Below are positions 19,815-27,822 of a stretch of DNA of 64,000 nt, piece by piece (positions within the stretch are counted from its first letter, which is position 1; every line of letters begins with the position of its first letter). The notes beneath the pieces were generated by a model, which saw only the letters and a list, made by a program, of their open reading frames with translations, was not told the DNA's origin and did no database searches. The DNA is from Modestobacter muralis. GTDB taxonomy: Bacteria; Actinomycetota; Actinomycetes; Mycobacteriales; Geodermatophilaceae. Made by a program: the position numbers and the translations under genes. The DNA lies in contig NZ_JAAGWH010000041.1 in assembly GCF_010682105.1 (NCBI RefSeq), positions 1 to 64,000 on the forward strand. Reading direction: 5' to 3'.

Positions 19815-20695
19815 CATCGATCGCCTTCATCGGCCTGGGCACCATGGGCCGCGGCATGGTCGGCAACCTGGTCCAGGCCGGTCACGACGTCACCGTCTGG
19901 AACCGCAACCCCGCGCGCGCCGAGGGCGTCGACGGGGTGACGGTCGCCGGCAGCATCGCCGAGGCCGTCACCGGCCGGGACGTCGTCCTGTACTGCCTGG
20001 CCGACGACGCCGCGGTCGAGGCTGTGGTGTTCGCACCCGGTGGGGTCCTGGAGAGCGTGGGCACCGACACCGTCGTCGCCGACCTGTCCACGATCAGCGT
20101 CGGGCTGTCGGACCGGGAGACCGCCGCCTTCGCCGAGCGCGGCGTGCCCTTCCTCGACGCCCCGGTCTTCGGGTCCAAGGGCGAGGCCGCCGCCGGCGGG
20201 CTGTGGATCGTCGTCGGCGGTGAGGCTGCGGTGCTCGACCGCGTCCGGCCGGTGCTCGAGGCGCTCAGCGAGACCGTGCACCACCTGGGCGCCGGTGGCT
20301 CCGGGGCGCGGATGAAGTTGGTCGGCAACCTGCTGGTCGCCGCGCAGCTGCAGGCCCTGGGTGACGCGCTCACCCTCGCCCGGGCCGCGGGCCTGGACCT
20401 GGCCCGGGTGCTCGACGTGGTGTCGGTGACCGACTTCCGGTCCCCGATCTTCGACGGCGTCGGGGCCTCGGTGCTGGTCGGTGACTACTCGCCGTCCTTC
20501 GCCCTGGACCTGATGCTCAAGGACGCCCGGCTCATCCAGGACCTCGCCTCGACCGTCGGCGCCCCGGTACCGGCCACCGACCTGGTCGAGCAGACGCTGG
20601 TGACCGCCGTGGAGCGCGGCTACGGCAACGAGAACGCCTCGGCGCTGATCAAGGTCATCGCCGAACGCGCCGGCGTCCAGCTGCCGACCGCGTAG
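19811..20695 (+). CDS. 3-hydroxyisobutyrate dehydrogenase-like NAD(P)-dependent oxidoreductase
   Basis: 294 residues of the beta-hydroxyacid dehydrogenase family. Rossmann motif IAFIGLGTMGRGMVGNL at the N-terminus; substrate strand FLDAPVFGSKGEAAAGGLWIVVGG near 113-136; catalytic Lys in GAGGSGARMKLVGN near 170; C-terminal helical dimer domain. The family oxidises 3-hydroxy acids (3-hydroxyisobutyrate, tartronate semialdehyde, L-threonate, 6-phosphogluconate-like). As last gene of the operon it probably acts on a C3-C4 acid or sugar acid linked to the imported compound; exact step unknown. Confidence 0.9.
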   Translation: MTSIAFIGLGTMGRGMVGNLVQAGHDVTVWNRNPARAEGVDGVTVAGSIAEAVTGRDVVLYCLADDAAVEAVVFAPGGVLESVGTDTVVADLSTISVGLSDRETAAFAERGVPFLDAPVFGSKGEAAAGGLWIVVGGEAAVLDRVRPVLEALSETVHHLGAGGSGARMKLVGNLLVAAQLQALGDALTLARAAGLDLARVLDVVSVTDFRSPIFDGVGASVLVGDYSPSFALDLMLKDARLIQDLASTVGAPVPATDLVEQTLVTAVERGYGNENASALIKVIAERAGVQLPTA

Positions 20696-20701
20696 TCGGC
20701 G

Positions 20702-20736
20702 TCCGGGTCGCCGTCCGCACCGGACGGCGACCCGGA
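20702..20736. terminator. Bidirectional terminator after the sugar operon
   Basis: A perfect 16-bp stem (TCCGGGTCGCCGTCCG) with a three-base loop starts six bases after the operon's last stop codon. Confidence 0.85.
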
Positions 20737-20814
20737 CCGCTCGGGCCCCCGGGTCCGCCGGCCGGGGGACACGGACGCCATGGCGTGCGCCGGCCGGCGG
20801 GCCGCGGGTCCCGC

Positions 20815-21519
20815 TCAGGGGAGCAGCCAGTGAGTCCCGAGCACCAGCGCGCCGCCGTCCACCAGCAGGAACAGCCCCACCCACAGCAGCCCCGGCAGCC
20901 GGGTGAGCCGGGCCAGTTGGTCGGCGTCGGAGTCCTGCGCCGTGCCCCGCCGCCGGGAGCGCTGCAGCTCCAGCACCGTGCGCGGGGCGGCCAGCAGCAG
21001 GAACCAGGTGACGCCGTGGGCGAAGGCGGCCTGCCCCTGGGCCGGCATCCACCAGGTGGCGGCGAACACCAGTGCGCCGGTGGCCAGCACCGACCACAGG
21101 CCGTACCAGTTGCGGATCTGCACAAGCAGCAGCGCGAGCAGCAGCAGCAGCACCCACAGCAGCCCGACCGCGTACCCGGCGGCCAGCAGCGCGGCCGCCC
21201 CCAGCCCGAACAGACCCGGCCCGGTGTAGCCCGCCGCCGCGGTGAGCACCATCCCCGGTCCGGTGGGCCGGCCGGCCGACACGGTGACCCCCGAGGTGTC
21301 CGAGTGCAGCCGGATGCCCGCCAGCCGGCGCCCGGTGACCAGCGCGGCCAGCCCGTGCGCGCCCTCGTGGGCGATCGTCACCGCGTGCCGGGAGGACCGC
21401 CACAGCGCCGGGGAGAGCACCAGGAGCGCGGCCAGGGCGGCGCTGAGGGCCAGCACCCACGCCGGCAGCGGGGGAGAGGTGGCGCTGACCCGGGTCCAGA
21501 ACTCCTCGACGGCCGCCAT
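20815..21519 (-). CDS. M50B-like membrane metallopeptidase family protein
   Basis: 234 residues with five or six predicted membrane segments. The zinc motif HEGAH (HExxH) near residue 52 sits in AVTIAHEGAHGLAALVTGRR, followed by the strand GIRLHSDTSGVTVSAG and GYTGPGLFGLGAAALLAAG, all as in the actinobacterial M50B-like family. Proteolytic function is not proven for this family. Start ATG 21519; the neighbouring divergent gene begins 97 bases away. Confidence 0.85.
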   Translation of the reverse strand: MAAVEEFWTRVSATSPPLPAWVLALSAALAALLVLSPALWRSSRHAVTIAHEGAHGLAALVTGRRLAGIRLHSDTSGVTVSAGRPTGPGMVLTAAAGYTGPGLFGLGAAALLAAGYAVGLLWVLLLLLALLLVQIRNWYGLWSVLATGALVFAATWWMPAQGQAAFAHGVTWFLLLAAPRTVLELQRSRRRGTAQDSDADQLARLTRLPGLLWVGLFLLVDGGALVLGTHWLLP

Positions 21520-21615
21520 GCCCCGATCATGACCAGCCCGGCTGTGCGCGGGCCCGGCGGCGCGCGGGGGACCCGCGTGCCACGTCCCACCCAGTGGACC
21601 GCGATGCTGTGCCCC

Positions 21616-22239
21616 ATGGAGAGTGCTGCACCGGCACCCGCAGTACCGGAGACCCCGGAACTGCCGGTGACCGTCTCGTTCACGCGGCGCGCCGACCCGG
21701 CGCACGCGATGGAGATGACCGCCTGGATCCGGGCGGGGCTGACGATGGCCGAGGGCTTCCCCGGCTTCCTGGGGGGCGGCTGGGTCCGTCCCCGGCACGG
21801 CGCGGACGAGTGGCACATGCTGTGCCGGTTCGCCTCGCCGGCCACGCTCGCCGCCTGGGAGGCGAGCTCCGAGCGCCGCTGGTGGCTCGGCTCGGCCCAG
21901 GGCCTGGCGGAGGTGACCCGCACCGAGCGGCGCACCGGCATCGAGGGCTGGTTCGACGTCCCCGTCGACGCCGCGACCGAGCTGCCGTCGGCCCCGCCGC
22001 CGCCCGCCCCACCGCGATGGAAGCAGGCCGTCACCATCTGGCTGGTCTTCTTCCCGCTCAACCTGCTCGCCACGGTCACCCTGGGCGCGCTGCTGGCCGA
22101 CGTGCACGTCGTGCTGCGGGTGGCGGCGATGACGCTGACCCTCACCCCGCTCATGACCTACCTGCTGCTGCCCTGGATGACCCGCCGGCTCGGCTGGTGG
22201 CTCCAGGGCCGCCGCTGGCGGGACCGCCGGATCGCCTGA
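21616..22239 (+). CDS. Antibiotic biosynthesis monooxygenase-domain membrane protein
   Basis: 207 residues. The N-terminal 105 residues form a ferredoxin-like ABM dimer domain (VTVSFTRRADPAHAMEMTAWIRAG, FPGFLGGGWVRP, EWHMLCRFASPATLAAWEAS). After a Pro-rich linker, two or three hydrophobic helices follow (TIWLVFFPLNLLATVTLGALL, LRVAAMTLTLTPLMTYLLLP). This ABM plus membrane-anchor type is common in actinobacteria and has no clear assigned function; heme or quinone-type monooxygenase activity is not supported by specific residues. ATG 21616 chosen; ATG 21604 is also in frame. Confidence 0.8.
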   Translation: MESAAPAPAVPETPELPVTVSFTRRADPAHAMEMTAWIRAGLTMAEGFPGFLGGGWVRPRHGADEWHMLCRFASPATLAAWEASSERRWWLGSAQGLAEVTRTERRTGIEGWFDVPVDAATELPSAPPPPAPPRWKQAVTIWLVFFPLNLLATVTLGALLADVHVVLRVAAMTLTLTPLMTYLLLPWMTRRLGWWLQGRRWRDRRIA

Positions 22240-22247
22240 GGCCCGCT

Positions 22248-22274
22248 GGGGGCCGCGCACGCGACGCGGCCCCC
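22248..22274. terminator. Terminator between ABM protein and response regulator genes
   Basis: Ten-bp stem GGGGGCCGCG / CGCGGCCCCC with a seven-base loop, eight bases after the ABM gene stop. Confidence 0.7.
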
Positions 22275-22300
22275 GACGGACCGGGCTGCCCGTCCTGCGG

Positions 22301-22361
22301 CCGTTATCCCCAACGACCACGCCGCACACCCGCCGGGGAAGACCAGCCACGACGGGGGAGG
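22301..22361 (-). repeat. Intergenic repeat copy b (bipartite)
   Basis: CCGTTATCCCCAAC (22301-22314), then GGAAGAC at 22337-22343 (22 bases later), then GACGGGGGAGG ending at 22361. It sits between two convergent genes, after the terminator hairpin. This is one of the clearest full-length copies. Confidence 0.8.
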
Positions 22362-22383
22362 GGCCCCGGTCCGCCCGGGCCGC

Positions 22384-23079
22384 TCAGACCAGGTCGGCGT
22401 CGTGCACGAGCAGCGCGATCTGCACCCGGTTCGCCAGCTCGAGCTTCACCATCAGCCGGGACACGTGCGCCTTCACCGTCGCCACGCTCAGGTACAGCTC
22501 GGCACCGATCTGCGCGTTGGACAGCCCGCGACCCACGGCCAGCGCCACGTCGCGCTCCCGCTCGCTGAGTGCCGCCAGCCGGTCCCGCGCCCGCTGCTGC
22601 CGCGCCTCACCCGGTGCCACCGCCCCGGCCGCCGACACGTGCGCGATCAGCTGCCGCGTCACGGTCGGTGAGAGCATCGGCTCCCCGTCGGCGACCCGGC
22701 GGACCGCGTCCACGATCGCCGCCGGCGGGGTGTCCTTGAGCAGGAACCCGCTGGCACCGGCCCGTAGCGCCCGCAAGACCTGGTCGTCCGCGTCGAAGGT
22801 GGTCAGCACGATCACCGCCGGGGCGTCGGGTGCGCGCATCAGCGCCTCGGTGGCGGTCAGCCCGTCGGTGCGCGGCATCCGGATGTCCATCAGCACGACG
22901 TCGGGCCGGGTGCGCTGCACCGCCGCCGGCACCTCCGCACCGTCGGCCGCCTCGCCCACCAACTCCAGGCCCGCGGCCCCACCGAGCACCATCCCCAACG
23001 CCGAGCGCACCAGGGCGTCGTCGTCCACCACGAGCACCCGCACCGGCCCGCTCGTGCCCGTCCCGCTCACGCCGGCCAC
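22384..23079 (-). CDS. NarL/LuxR family response regulator
   Basis: 231 residues. Receiver domain: VLVVDDDALVRSALGMVL, phospho-acceptor Asp in DVVLMDIRMPRTDG near residue 67, the switch Thr in VLTTFDADD, and Lys in FLLKDTPP. Linker, then LuxR HTH (LSERERDVALAVGRGLSNAQIGAELYLSVATVKAHVSRLMVKL). It is the partner of the histidine kinase gene, whose 3' end overlaps its start by 13 bases. Probable target is the divergent ABC exporter at 24.5 kb (inference from layout). Confidence 0.95.
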   Translation of the reverse strand: MAGVSGTGTSGPVRVLVVDDDALVRSALGMVLGGAAGLELVGEAADGAEVPAAVQRTRPDVVLMDIRMPRTDGLTATEALMRAPDAPAVIVLTTFDADDQVLRALRAGASGFLLKDTPPAAIVDAVRRVADGEPMLSPTVTRQLIAHVSAAGAVAPGEARQQRARDRLAALSERERDVALAVGRGLSNAQIGAELYLSVATVKAHVSRLMVKLELANRVQIALLVHDADLV

Positions 23080-24314
23080 GGCAGCGTCGCGGTCAGCCGG
23101 AACTCCCCGTCCGCCGTCCAGCCGTGCGCCAGCCCGCCACCGGCCAGCGTGACCCGCTCCAGCAGCCCGATCAGGCCCGTCCCGGCCCCGGGCAGGGCGT
23201 CGGCGTGCACCCCGCCGGTCCGGGCGGGGTTGCGGACGTCGACGGTCAGCCCGGTGCCCGGGCCACCGGTCACCGCGACGGTGGCCACGCTGCCGGGGGC
23301 GTGCTTGCGCACGTTGGTCAGCGCCTCCTGCACCACCCGGTAGGCGGTCCGGCCGGTCACCGAGGGGGCGGCACCGAGGTCGGCCACCCCGTACTCCGCC
23401 CGCACCCGCAGCCCCGCCTCCCGGCTCTCCTCGACCAGGGCCGGGACGTCGGCCAGCCCCGGCTGGGGTCGGGTCTGGCCGCCCTCGTCAGGCGACTCCC
23501 GCAGCACCCCGATCACCTCACGCAGGTCCTCCAGGGCCTGTCGGGCGCTGGCCCGCACCACCCCGGCCGCCGCGGCGACCTCGGCCGGCGGGGCGTCGGG
23601 CCGGAACTCCAGCGCGCCGGCGTGCATGCTCAGCAGCGACAGCCGGTGGGCCAGGACGTCGTGCATCTCCCGGGCGATCCGGGTGCGCTCGGTGTGCCGG
23701 GCCTGCTCGACCCGCAGCAGCTGCTCGCTCTCGGCCCGCACCGCACGCTCCCGCAACGACACCACCAGCTCCCGCCGCGCCCGGATGGCCATGCCCCAGG
23801 CCACGACGGCCGCCGTCACGAGCACACCGAAGACCACCACCCAGACGAACGAGAGGTCCTCGGCCGGCCGCAGCAGTGCGAAGACCGCGCTGCCGGCCAG
23901 GTTGGCGGCGGCGACGGCCAACACCACGGTCGGCCGGCGGTGCACCGCGACGGTGAACAGGGCGATCAGGGCGGCCGGGGCGACCATCTCGGAGAAGCAG
24001 CCGATCACCGCGAGCAGCAGCGCCACCGCCACCGGCCACTCCCGGCGCCACCACAGCGCGAGGGTGGCCGCGCCACCGACCGCGATGTCGGCGAAGACCA
24101 GCACGGCCGCCGGCGGGTCCGGCTCGCTCACCGTGATGCCCACCAGGACCAGGCCGGAGGCGACCGCGAGCAGGAAGCAGGTGACGTCGACGACCCAGTC
24201 GCGCGCCGAGCGCCGGGAGCGGGGCCGAGGGCCGGAGGGCACCGGGGCCGGCAGCGGCCAGGCGTGCTCGCTGCTGCCCGGGACGGCCTGTTCGGGCAGC
24301 CTGGTGGTGGTCAC
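23067..24314 (-). CDS. HisKA_3-type sensor histidine kinase
   Basis: 415 residues. A Pro-rich N-terminal tail, then about five to six membrane segments (residues 40-170) with little external loop, so it probably senses a membrane signal. The dimerisation/phosphoacceptor helix is RTRIAREMHDVLAHRLSLLSMHAGAL (phospho-His in MHD). An HATPase domain follows with VVQEALTNVRKHAPGS (N box) and LPGAGTGLIGLLERVTLAGG (G boxes). GTG start at 24314. It forms an operon with the downstream NarL-type regulator and is divergent from an ABC exporter. Confidence 0.93.
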   Translation of the reverse strand: MTTTRLPEQAVPGSSEHAWPLPAPVPSGPRPRSRRSARDWVVDVTCFLLAVASGLVLVGITVSEPDPPAAVLVFADIAVGGAATLALWWRREWPVAVALLLAVIGCFSEMVAPAALIALFTVAVHRRPTVVLAVAAANLAGSAVFALLRPAEDLSFVWVVVFGVLVTAAVVAWGMAIRARRELVVSLRERAVRAESEQLLRVEQARHTERTRIAREMHDVLAHRLSLLSMHAGALEFRPDAPPAEVAAAAGVVRASARQALEDLREVIGVLRESPDEGGQTRPQPGLADVPALVEESREAGLRVRAEYGVADLGAAPSVTGRTAYRVVQEALTNVRKHAPGSVATVAVTGGPGTGLTVDVRNPARTGGVHADALPGAGTGLIGLLERVTLAGGGLAHGWTADGEFRLTATLPWPA

Positions 24315-24467
24315 CCCGCCGAGGTTACGGACGGCGGGACCCGGCAGGAACCGACCGAAGTAGGGGGCCGGTGCGACCTGTGGCCCACCCGCCGGCGACC
24401 GAGGTGACCGTGGCCGCCGACTCCTGGGCGATGTGCCCGATCCCGTCCGGCGGCCAGGCTCGTCGGC

Positions 24468-25379
24468 ATGATCACCGTCGACCACCTCACCAAGCGCTAC
24501 GGCGCCCGGACCGTCGTCTCCGACGTGTCCTTCACCTGCACACCGGGGAGCGTGACCGGCTTCCTGGGTCCCAACGGCGCGGGGAAGTCCACCACCCTGC
24601 GGGCGCTGGTCGGGCTCACCGTCCCGACCAGCGGTACGGCCACCATCGCCGGCCGCGCCCACCGTGACCTGCCCAACGCCGGCCGGCAGGTCGGCGTCCT
24701 GCTCGACGCCGGTGCCCAGCACGCCGGCCGCACCGGCCGGGAGACACTCACCCTCACCGCCATGGTGCTCGGCGTGGACACCGAACGGGTCGACGAGGTG
24801 CTGGGGCAGGTCGGCCTGGCCGGGCGCCCGGCAGGCACCCGCGTGGGCAGCTACTCCCTCGGGATGCGCCAGCGGCTGGGTCTGGCGGGCGCACTGCTCG
24901 GGGACCCGGAGGTGCTCGTGCTCGACGAGCCGGCCAACGGCCTGGACCCCGAGGGCATCTGGTGGATGCGCGGGCTGCTCCGTGGGTTCGCCGACCGGGG
25001 CGGGACCGTGCTGCTCAGCTCCCACCAGCTGCGCGAGGTGGAGGCGGTGGCCGACCAGCTCGTGGTCATCTCCGGCGGCCGGATCGTGGCGCAGGGGAGC
25101 AAGACCGAGCTGCTGGGCCGCCGCGGGACCGTCGTCCGCGGCCCGGACCGCGCTGTGCTGGCCCGTGCGCTGCAGACGGCCGGCATCGCCGTCTCCGCCG
25201 GTGACGACGACGCCCTGGTCGCCGACGCCGACCCGCTCGCCGTCGGGCAGGCGGCGGCCGCCGCCGGTGCGGTCCTCACCGAGCTCGGGCAGGCCGGCGG
25301 CGAGGGCCTGGAGGAGTTGTTCCGGGCGCTCACCGCGTCTCCCGGTACCGGCACGCAGCAGCCGGCGGTGGCGGCATGA
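24468..25379 (+). CDS. ABC exporter ATP-binding protein
   Basis: 303 residues, one nucleotide-binding domain of the drug/bacteriocin-exporter (CcmA/BcrA-like) type. Walker A GPNGAGKST near residue 40; signature YSLGMRQRLGLAGALLG near 128 (Leu-Gly-Met in place of SGG, common in this group); Walker B VLVLDEPANGLDP; H-loop SSHQL. C-terminal 80 residues are the usual regulatory tail. Divergent from the HK/RR genes. The stop overlaps the permease start by four bases (ATGA). Confidence 0.93.
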   Translation: MITVDHLTKRYGARTVVSDVSFTCTPGSVTGFLGPNGAGKSTTLRALVGLTVPTSGTATIAGRAHRDLPNAGRQVGVLLDAGAQHAGRTGRETLTLTAMVLGVDTERVDEVLGQVGLAGRPAGTRVGSYSLGMRQRLGLAGALLGDPEVLVLDEPANGLDPEGIWWMRGLLRGFADRGGTVLLSSHQLREVEAVADQLVVISGGRIVAQGSKTELLGRRGTVVRGPDRAVLARALQTAGIAVSAGDDDALVADADPLAVGQAAAAAGAVLTELGQAGGEGLEELFRALTASPGTGTQQPAVAA

Positions 25380-26161
25380 GCACCGCGGTCCTCGAGACGA
25401 ACCCGCGCCGGCTGACCGGGCCGGGAACGCCGCCGTCCCTGCTCCGGCTCACCCGGGTGGAGCTGCGCAAGTCCTACGACACCCGGGCCGGGCGGTGGCT
25501 GCTGGTCGCGATCGCCCTGGCGGCCGCCGCCACGGTCGCGCTGGCCCTGTTCACCGGGCACGACGCGATGGGCCTGGCCGACCACCTCGAGCTCACCCAG
25601 CTGTCCACCAGCCTGCTGCTGCCGGTGCTCGGCATCCTGCTCGTCACCAGCGAGTGGTCGCAGCGGACGGCGATGACCACGTTCACGCTGGTGCCCCGGC
25701 GCTCCCGGGTGCTCTCCGCGAAGGTCCTGGCCGCCTCCGCCCTGGCCCTGCTCGGGGTGGTCGCGACCCTGATGACCTCGGTGGTGGCCGTCGTCCTCAC
25801 GCCGCTGGTGACCGACGGCGCGCGGGACTGGTCACTGGGTGCGGCCGAGCTCGGCCAGGTGGTGCTGCTGCAGCTGGTCTACGTGCTGTCGGGGGTGGCG
25901 TTCGGCATGCTGCTGCTCAGCTCGCCGCTGGCGATCGTCCTGTACCTCGTCCTGCCGACGGTGTTCACGATCCTGGTCAGCACGGTCGGGGCGCTGGACT
26001 GGGTGGCCGACTGGCTGGACCTGACGACGGCGAGCGCCCCGGTGTTCGACGGGGGACTGGACGCCCAGGGGTGGCTGCAGCTGGCCACCGCGACCGGCCT
26101 GTGGCTGGGGCTGCCGATGGGGCTGGGCTGGCTCCGGATCGAGCGGGCCGAGATCTCCTGA
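25376..26161 (+). CDS. ABC-2 type exporter permease
   Basis: 261 residues with six predicted hydrophobic helices, for example WLLVAIALAAAATVALALF, LLLPVLGILLVTSEWSQRTA (a typical ABC-2 family stretch near residue 80), AASALALLGVVATLMTSVVAVVL and IVLYLVLPTVFTILVSTVGAL. It pairs with the ATPase directly upstream. Substrate unknown; the adjacent two-component system suggests response to envelope stress or an antimicrobial compound (inference). Confidence 0.88.
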   Translation: MSTAVLETNPRRLTGPGTPPSLLRLTRVELRKSYDTRAGRWLLVAIALAAAATVALALFTGHDAMGLADHLELTQLSTSLLLPVLGILLVTSEWSQRTAMTTFTLVPRRSRVLSAKVLAASALALLGVVATLMTSVVAVVLTPLVTDGARDWSLGAAELGQVVLLQLVYVLSGVAFGMLLLSSPLAIVLYLVLPTVFTILVSTVGALDWVADWLDLTTASAPVFDGGLDAQGWLQLATATGLWLGLPMGLGWLRIERAEIS

Positions 26162-26174
26162 CGCATCCCGACAC

Positions 26175-26210
26175 GTCGGGGTGGGCCGGCACCAGTCGGC
26201 TCACCCCGAC
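26175..26210 (+). terminator. Terminator after the ABC exporter operon
   Basis: GTCGGGGTGGGCCGG and TCGGCTCACCCCGAC arms, pairing with few mismatches, begin 13 bases after the permease stop. Confidence 0.7.
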
Positions 26211-26223
26211 CTCGCCCGTTGAC

Positions 26224-26288
26224 ACCGTTATCCCCAACAACCCGCTCGTTGACCGGCCGACGGGAAGACAAGCAACAATCGGGGGAGG
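26224..26288 (-). repeat. Intergenic repeat copy c (bipartite)
   Basis: ACCGTTATCCCCAAC at 26224-26238, GGAAGAC at 26263-26269 (24 bases after the core), and TCGGGGGAGG ending at 26288. Full-length copy sharing the core, the middle word and the end with copy b. Confidence 0.8.
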
Positions 26289-26662
26289 AGCGCAGGCCGC
26301 GAGGTCGATGGACCGGTGTACGAGGTGCACACCCGGACACCGGTCTGCATTCCGTCACAGTCGTGGGGTCGGCCCCTCAGGGCCACGGCGCCGCACCCGC
26401 CCGGAGGAGAGGCTCTGGACCGCTCCGACGTGGCCGGCGGCCTCACCACCTCACCAGGGGAGGGGCGGACACCGCCACGGAGACCTGGACGGCCGCTGTC
26501 GCACGTCTGGTCCTCGATGCGGTTGCCGTGAGCGGTCTCGACCAGGAGCCGGCGGTGGCAGCCGTCCCAGGGGTCGAGCCACAGCTCGCTGACCCGTTCG
26601 GTGGACGTCACCGTCGCCGGCCGACCTGCCGATGACGTGGATGCAGCACCACCTTGTCCATC

Positions 26663-26733
26663 ACCGTTATCCCCAACATTTTGCCATACACCAACTACGG
26701 AAAAACCAACCATCACCCACCAACGACGGGGGG
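26663..26733 (-). repeat. Intergenic repeat copy d (bipartite)
   Basis: ACCGTTATCCCCAAC at 26663-26677, GGAAAAAC at 26699-26706 in place of GGAAGACC, and CGACGGGGGG ending at 26733. The interior is unusually AT-rich for this genome. Confidence 0.75.
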
Positions 26734-26767
26734 CCTGGCCGCGGTCCAGGGGAGTGGTCGCGGTGCG

Positions 26768-27736
26768 TCATCCCGTCCGCTGGACGGCGCGGGAGTACAG
26801 CGCCGACCAGTCGGACAGCAGCTGGAGCAGCTCCGGGGGTGACTGCACGGTGAACTCGTGGCCGAGGGAGCCCAGGGCCATGGCCGGCCAGCTGAGGTCG
26901 TCAGCGGTCATCTCGAGGCGACAGCTGGTCGGTGAGACGGCGGAGACAGTGCCCCAGCGGCTCACGTGCGCGACCACCTCGGCGGCCGGTGCCGCGACGA
27001 GCACCTCCACCCGGTAGGGGTCGCGTCGGCCGTGCAGCCCGGCCAGCACGAAGGTGGCGGCGTCGGCGGCCGGCAGCCGGCGGGGGGCGAAGTGCTGCCC
27101 CGTGTTCGCGGCCTCCGCCAGGCGGTCCAGCCGGAAGGTGCGCCAGTCCCCGCGGCCGAGGTCGTAGGCGACGAGGTACCACCGCTGTCCGACCGGCACG
27201 AGTCGGTGCGGCTCGACGTGCCGGTCGCTGTGCGCGCCGTCGGAGGCGACGTAGTCGAAGGTGAGCCGCTCGGCGTCCCGGCAGCACTGGGCGACGGTGG
27301 TGAGCGCGAGCGGGTCCACCGGCTCGGTGCCGGCCTCGCCCCAGGCGGCCGGGACGGTGACTGCCTGTAACGCCTCCACGCGGCGACGCAGGCGCTGCGG
27401 CATGACCTGGACGACCTTGGTCAGCGCCCGCACGGACGCCTCGGCCATGCCGCTGACCGACGAGTGCGTCGCCGACCGGAGCCCCACGGCCAGGGCGACG
27501 GCCTCGTCGTCGTCGAGCACCAGCGGCGGCAGGGAGACCCCGTGGGTGAGCTGGTACCCGCCGTCGACCCCCCGGCTGGCCGCCACCGGGTAGCCCAGCT
27601 CACGCAGCCGCTCGATGTCACGCCGCAGGGTGCGACCCGAGACGCCCAGCCGGTCGGCCAGGTCGGCGCCTGGCCAATACCGCTGGCTCTGCAGCAGGGA
27701 CAGCAGCCGGAGCGTGCGCGAGCTGGTGTTGGCCAC
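26768..27736 (-). CDS. YafY-type regulator: HTH plus WYL domain
   Basis: 322 residues. N-terminal DeoR-like HTH (RTLRLLSLLQSQRYWPGADLADRLGVSGRTLRRDIERLRELGYPV), a linker helix region, and a WYL domain with LTFDYVASDG, HRLVPVGQRWYLVAYDLGRGDWRTFRLDRL near residues 190-225 and a WCX C-terminal extension. WYL domains bind ligands, perhaps nucleotide or DNA-damage-derived molecules. GTG 27736 is the start that places the HTH at the N-terminus. It is divergent from the DinB-like gene, a frequent pairing for this regulator type, and an inverted repeat lies between them. Confidence 0.92.
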   Translation of the reverse strand: MANTSSRTLRLLSLLQSQRYWPGADLADRLGVSGRTLRRDIERLRELGYPVAASRGVDGGYQLTHGVSLPPLVLDDDEAVALAVGLRSATHSSVSGMAEASVRALTKVVQVMPQRLRRRVEALQAVTVPAAWGEAGTEPVDPLALTTVAQCCRDAERLTFDYVASDGAHSDRHVEPHRLVPVGQRWYLVAYDLGRGDWRTFRLDRLAEAANTGQHFAPRRLPAADAATFVLAGLHGRRDPYRVEVLVAAPAAEVVAHVSRWGTVSAVSPTSCRLEMTADDLSWPAMALGSLGHEFTVQSPPELLQLLSDWSALYSRAVQRTG

Positions 27737-27749
27737 CGGGCCATCCTGC

Positions 27750-27765
27750 CCTGTCTCAGGACAGG
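27750..27765. promoter_or_regulatory. Inverted-repeat operator between WYL regulator and DinB gene
   Basis: CCTGTC-TCAG-GACAGG, a perfect six-base inverted repeat, lies 13 bases before the regulator start and about 57 before the dinB-like start. Good candidate for autoregulation and control of the divergent gene. Confidence 0.5.
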
Positions 27766-27822
27766 AAATGACCGCAATGACCCCTAGCGTCATCCGTACC
27801 ACCGACGACAGGGGCACCCGCC

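Larger units (their letters stand above)
26162..26767. other. 606-bp coding-poor region with repeat copies c and d
   Basis: No recognisable gene lies here. It starts with a terminator hairpin and carries two same-orientation copies of the GTTATCCCCAAC repeat 440 bases apart. The stretch between them has several open frames on both strands with no family resemblance; one on the minus strand (26228-26716) overlaps the repeats and is not credible as a gene. Base composition is somewhat less GC-rich around copy d. Confidence 0.6.

Noticed and set aside
26228-26716. Possible 162-residue gene on the minus strand between repeats c and d
   Set aside because: It starts and ends within repeat copies, has no ribosome site or known domain, and composition is not gene-like.
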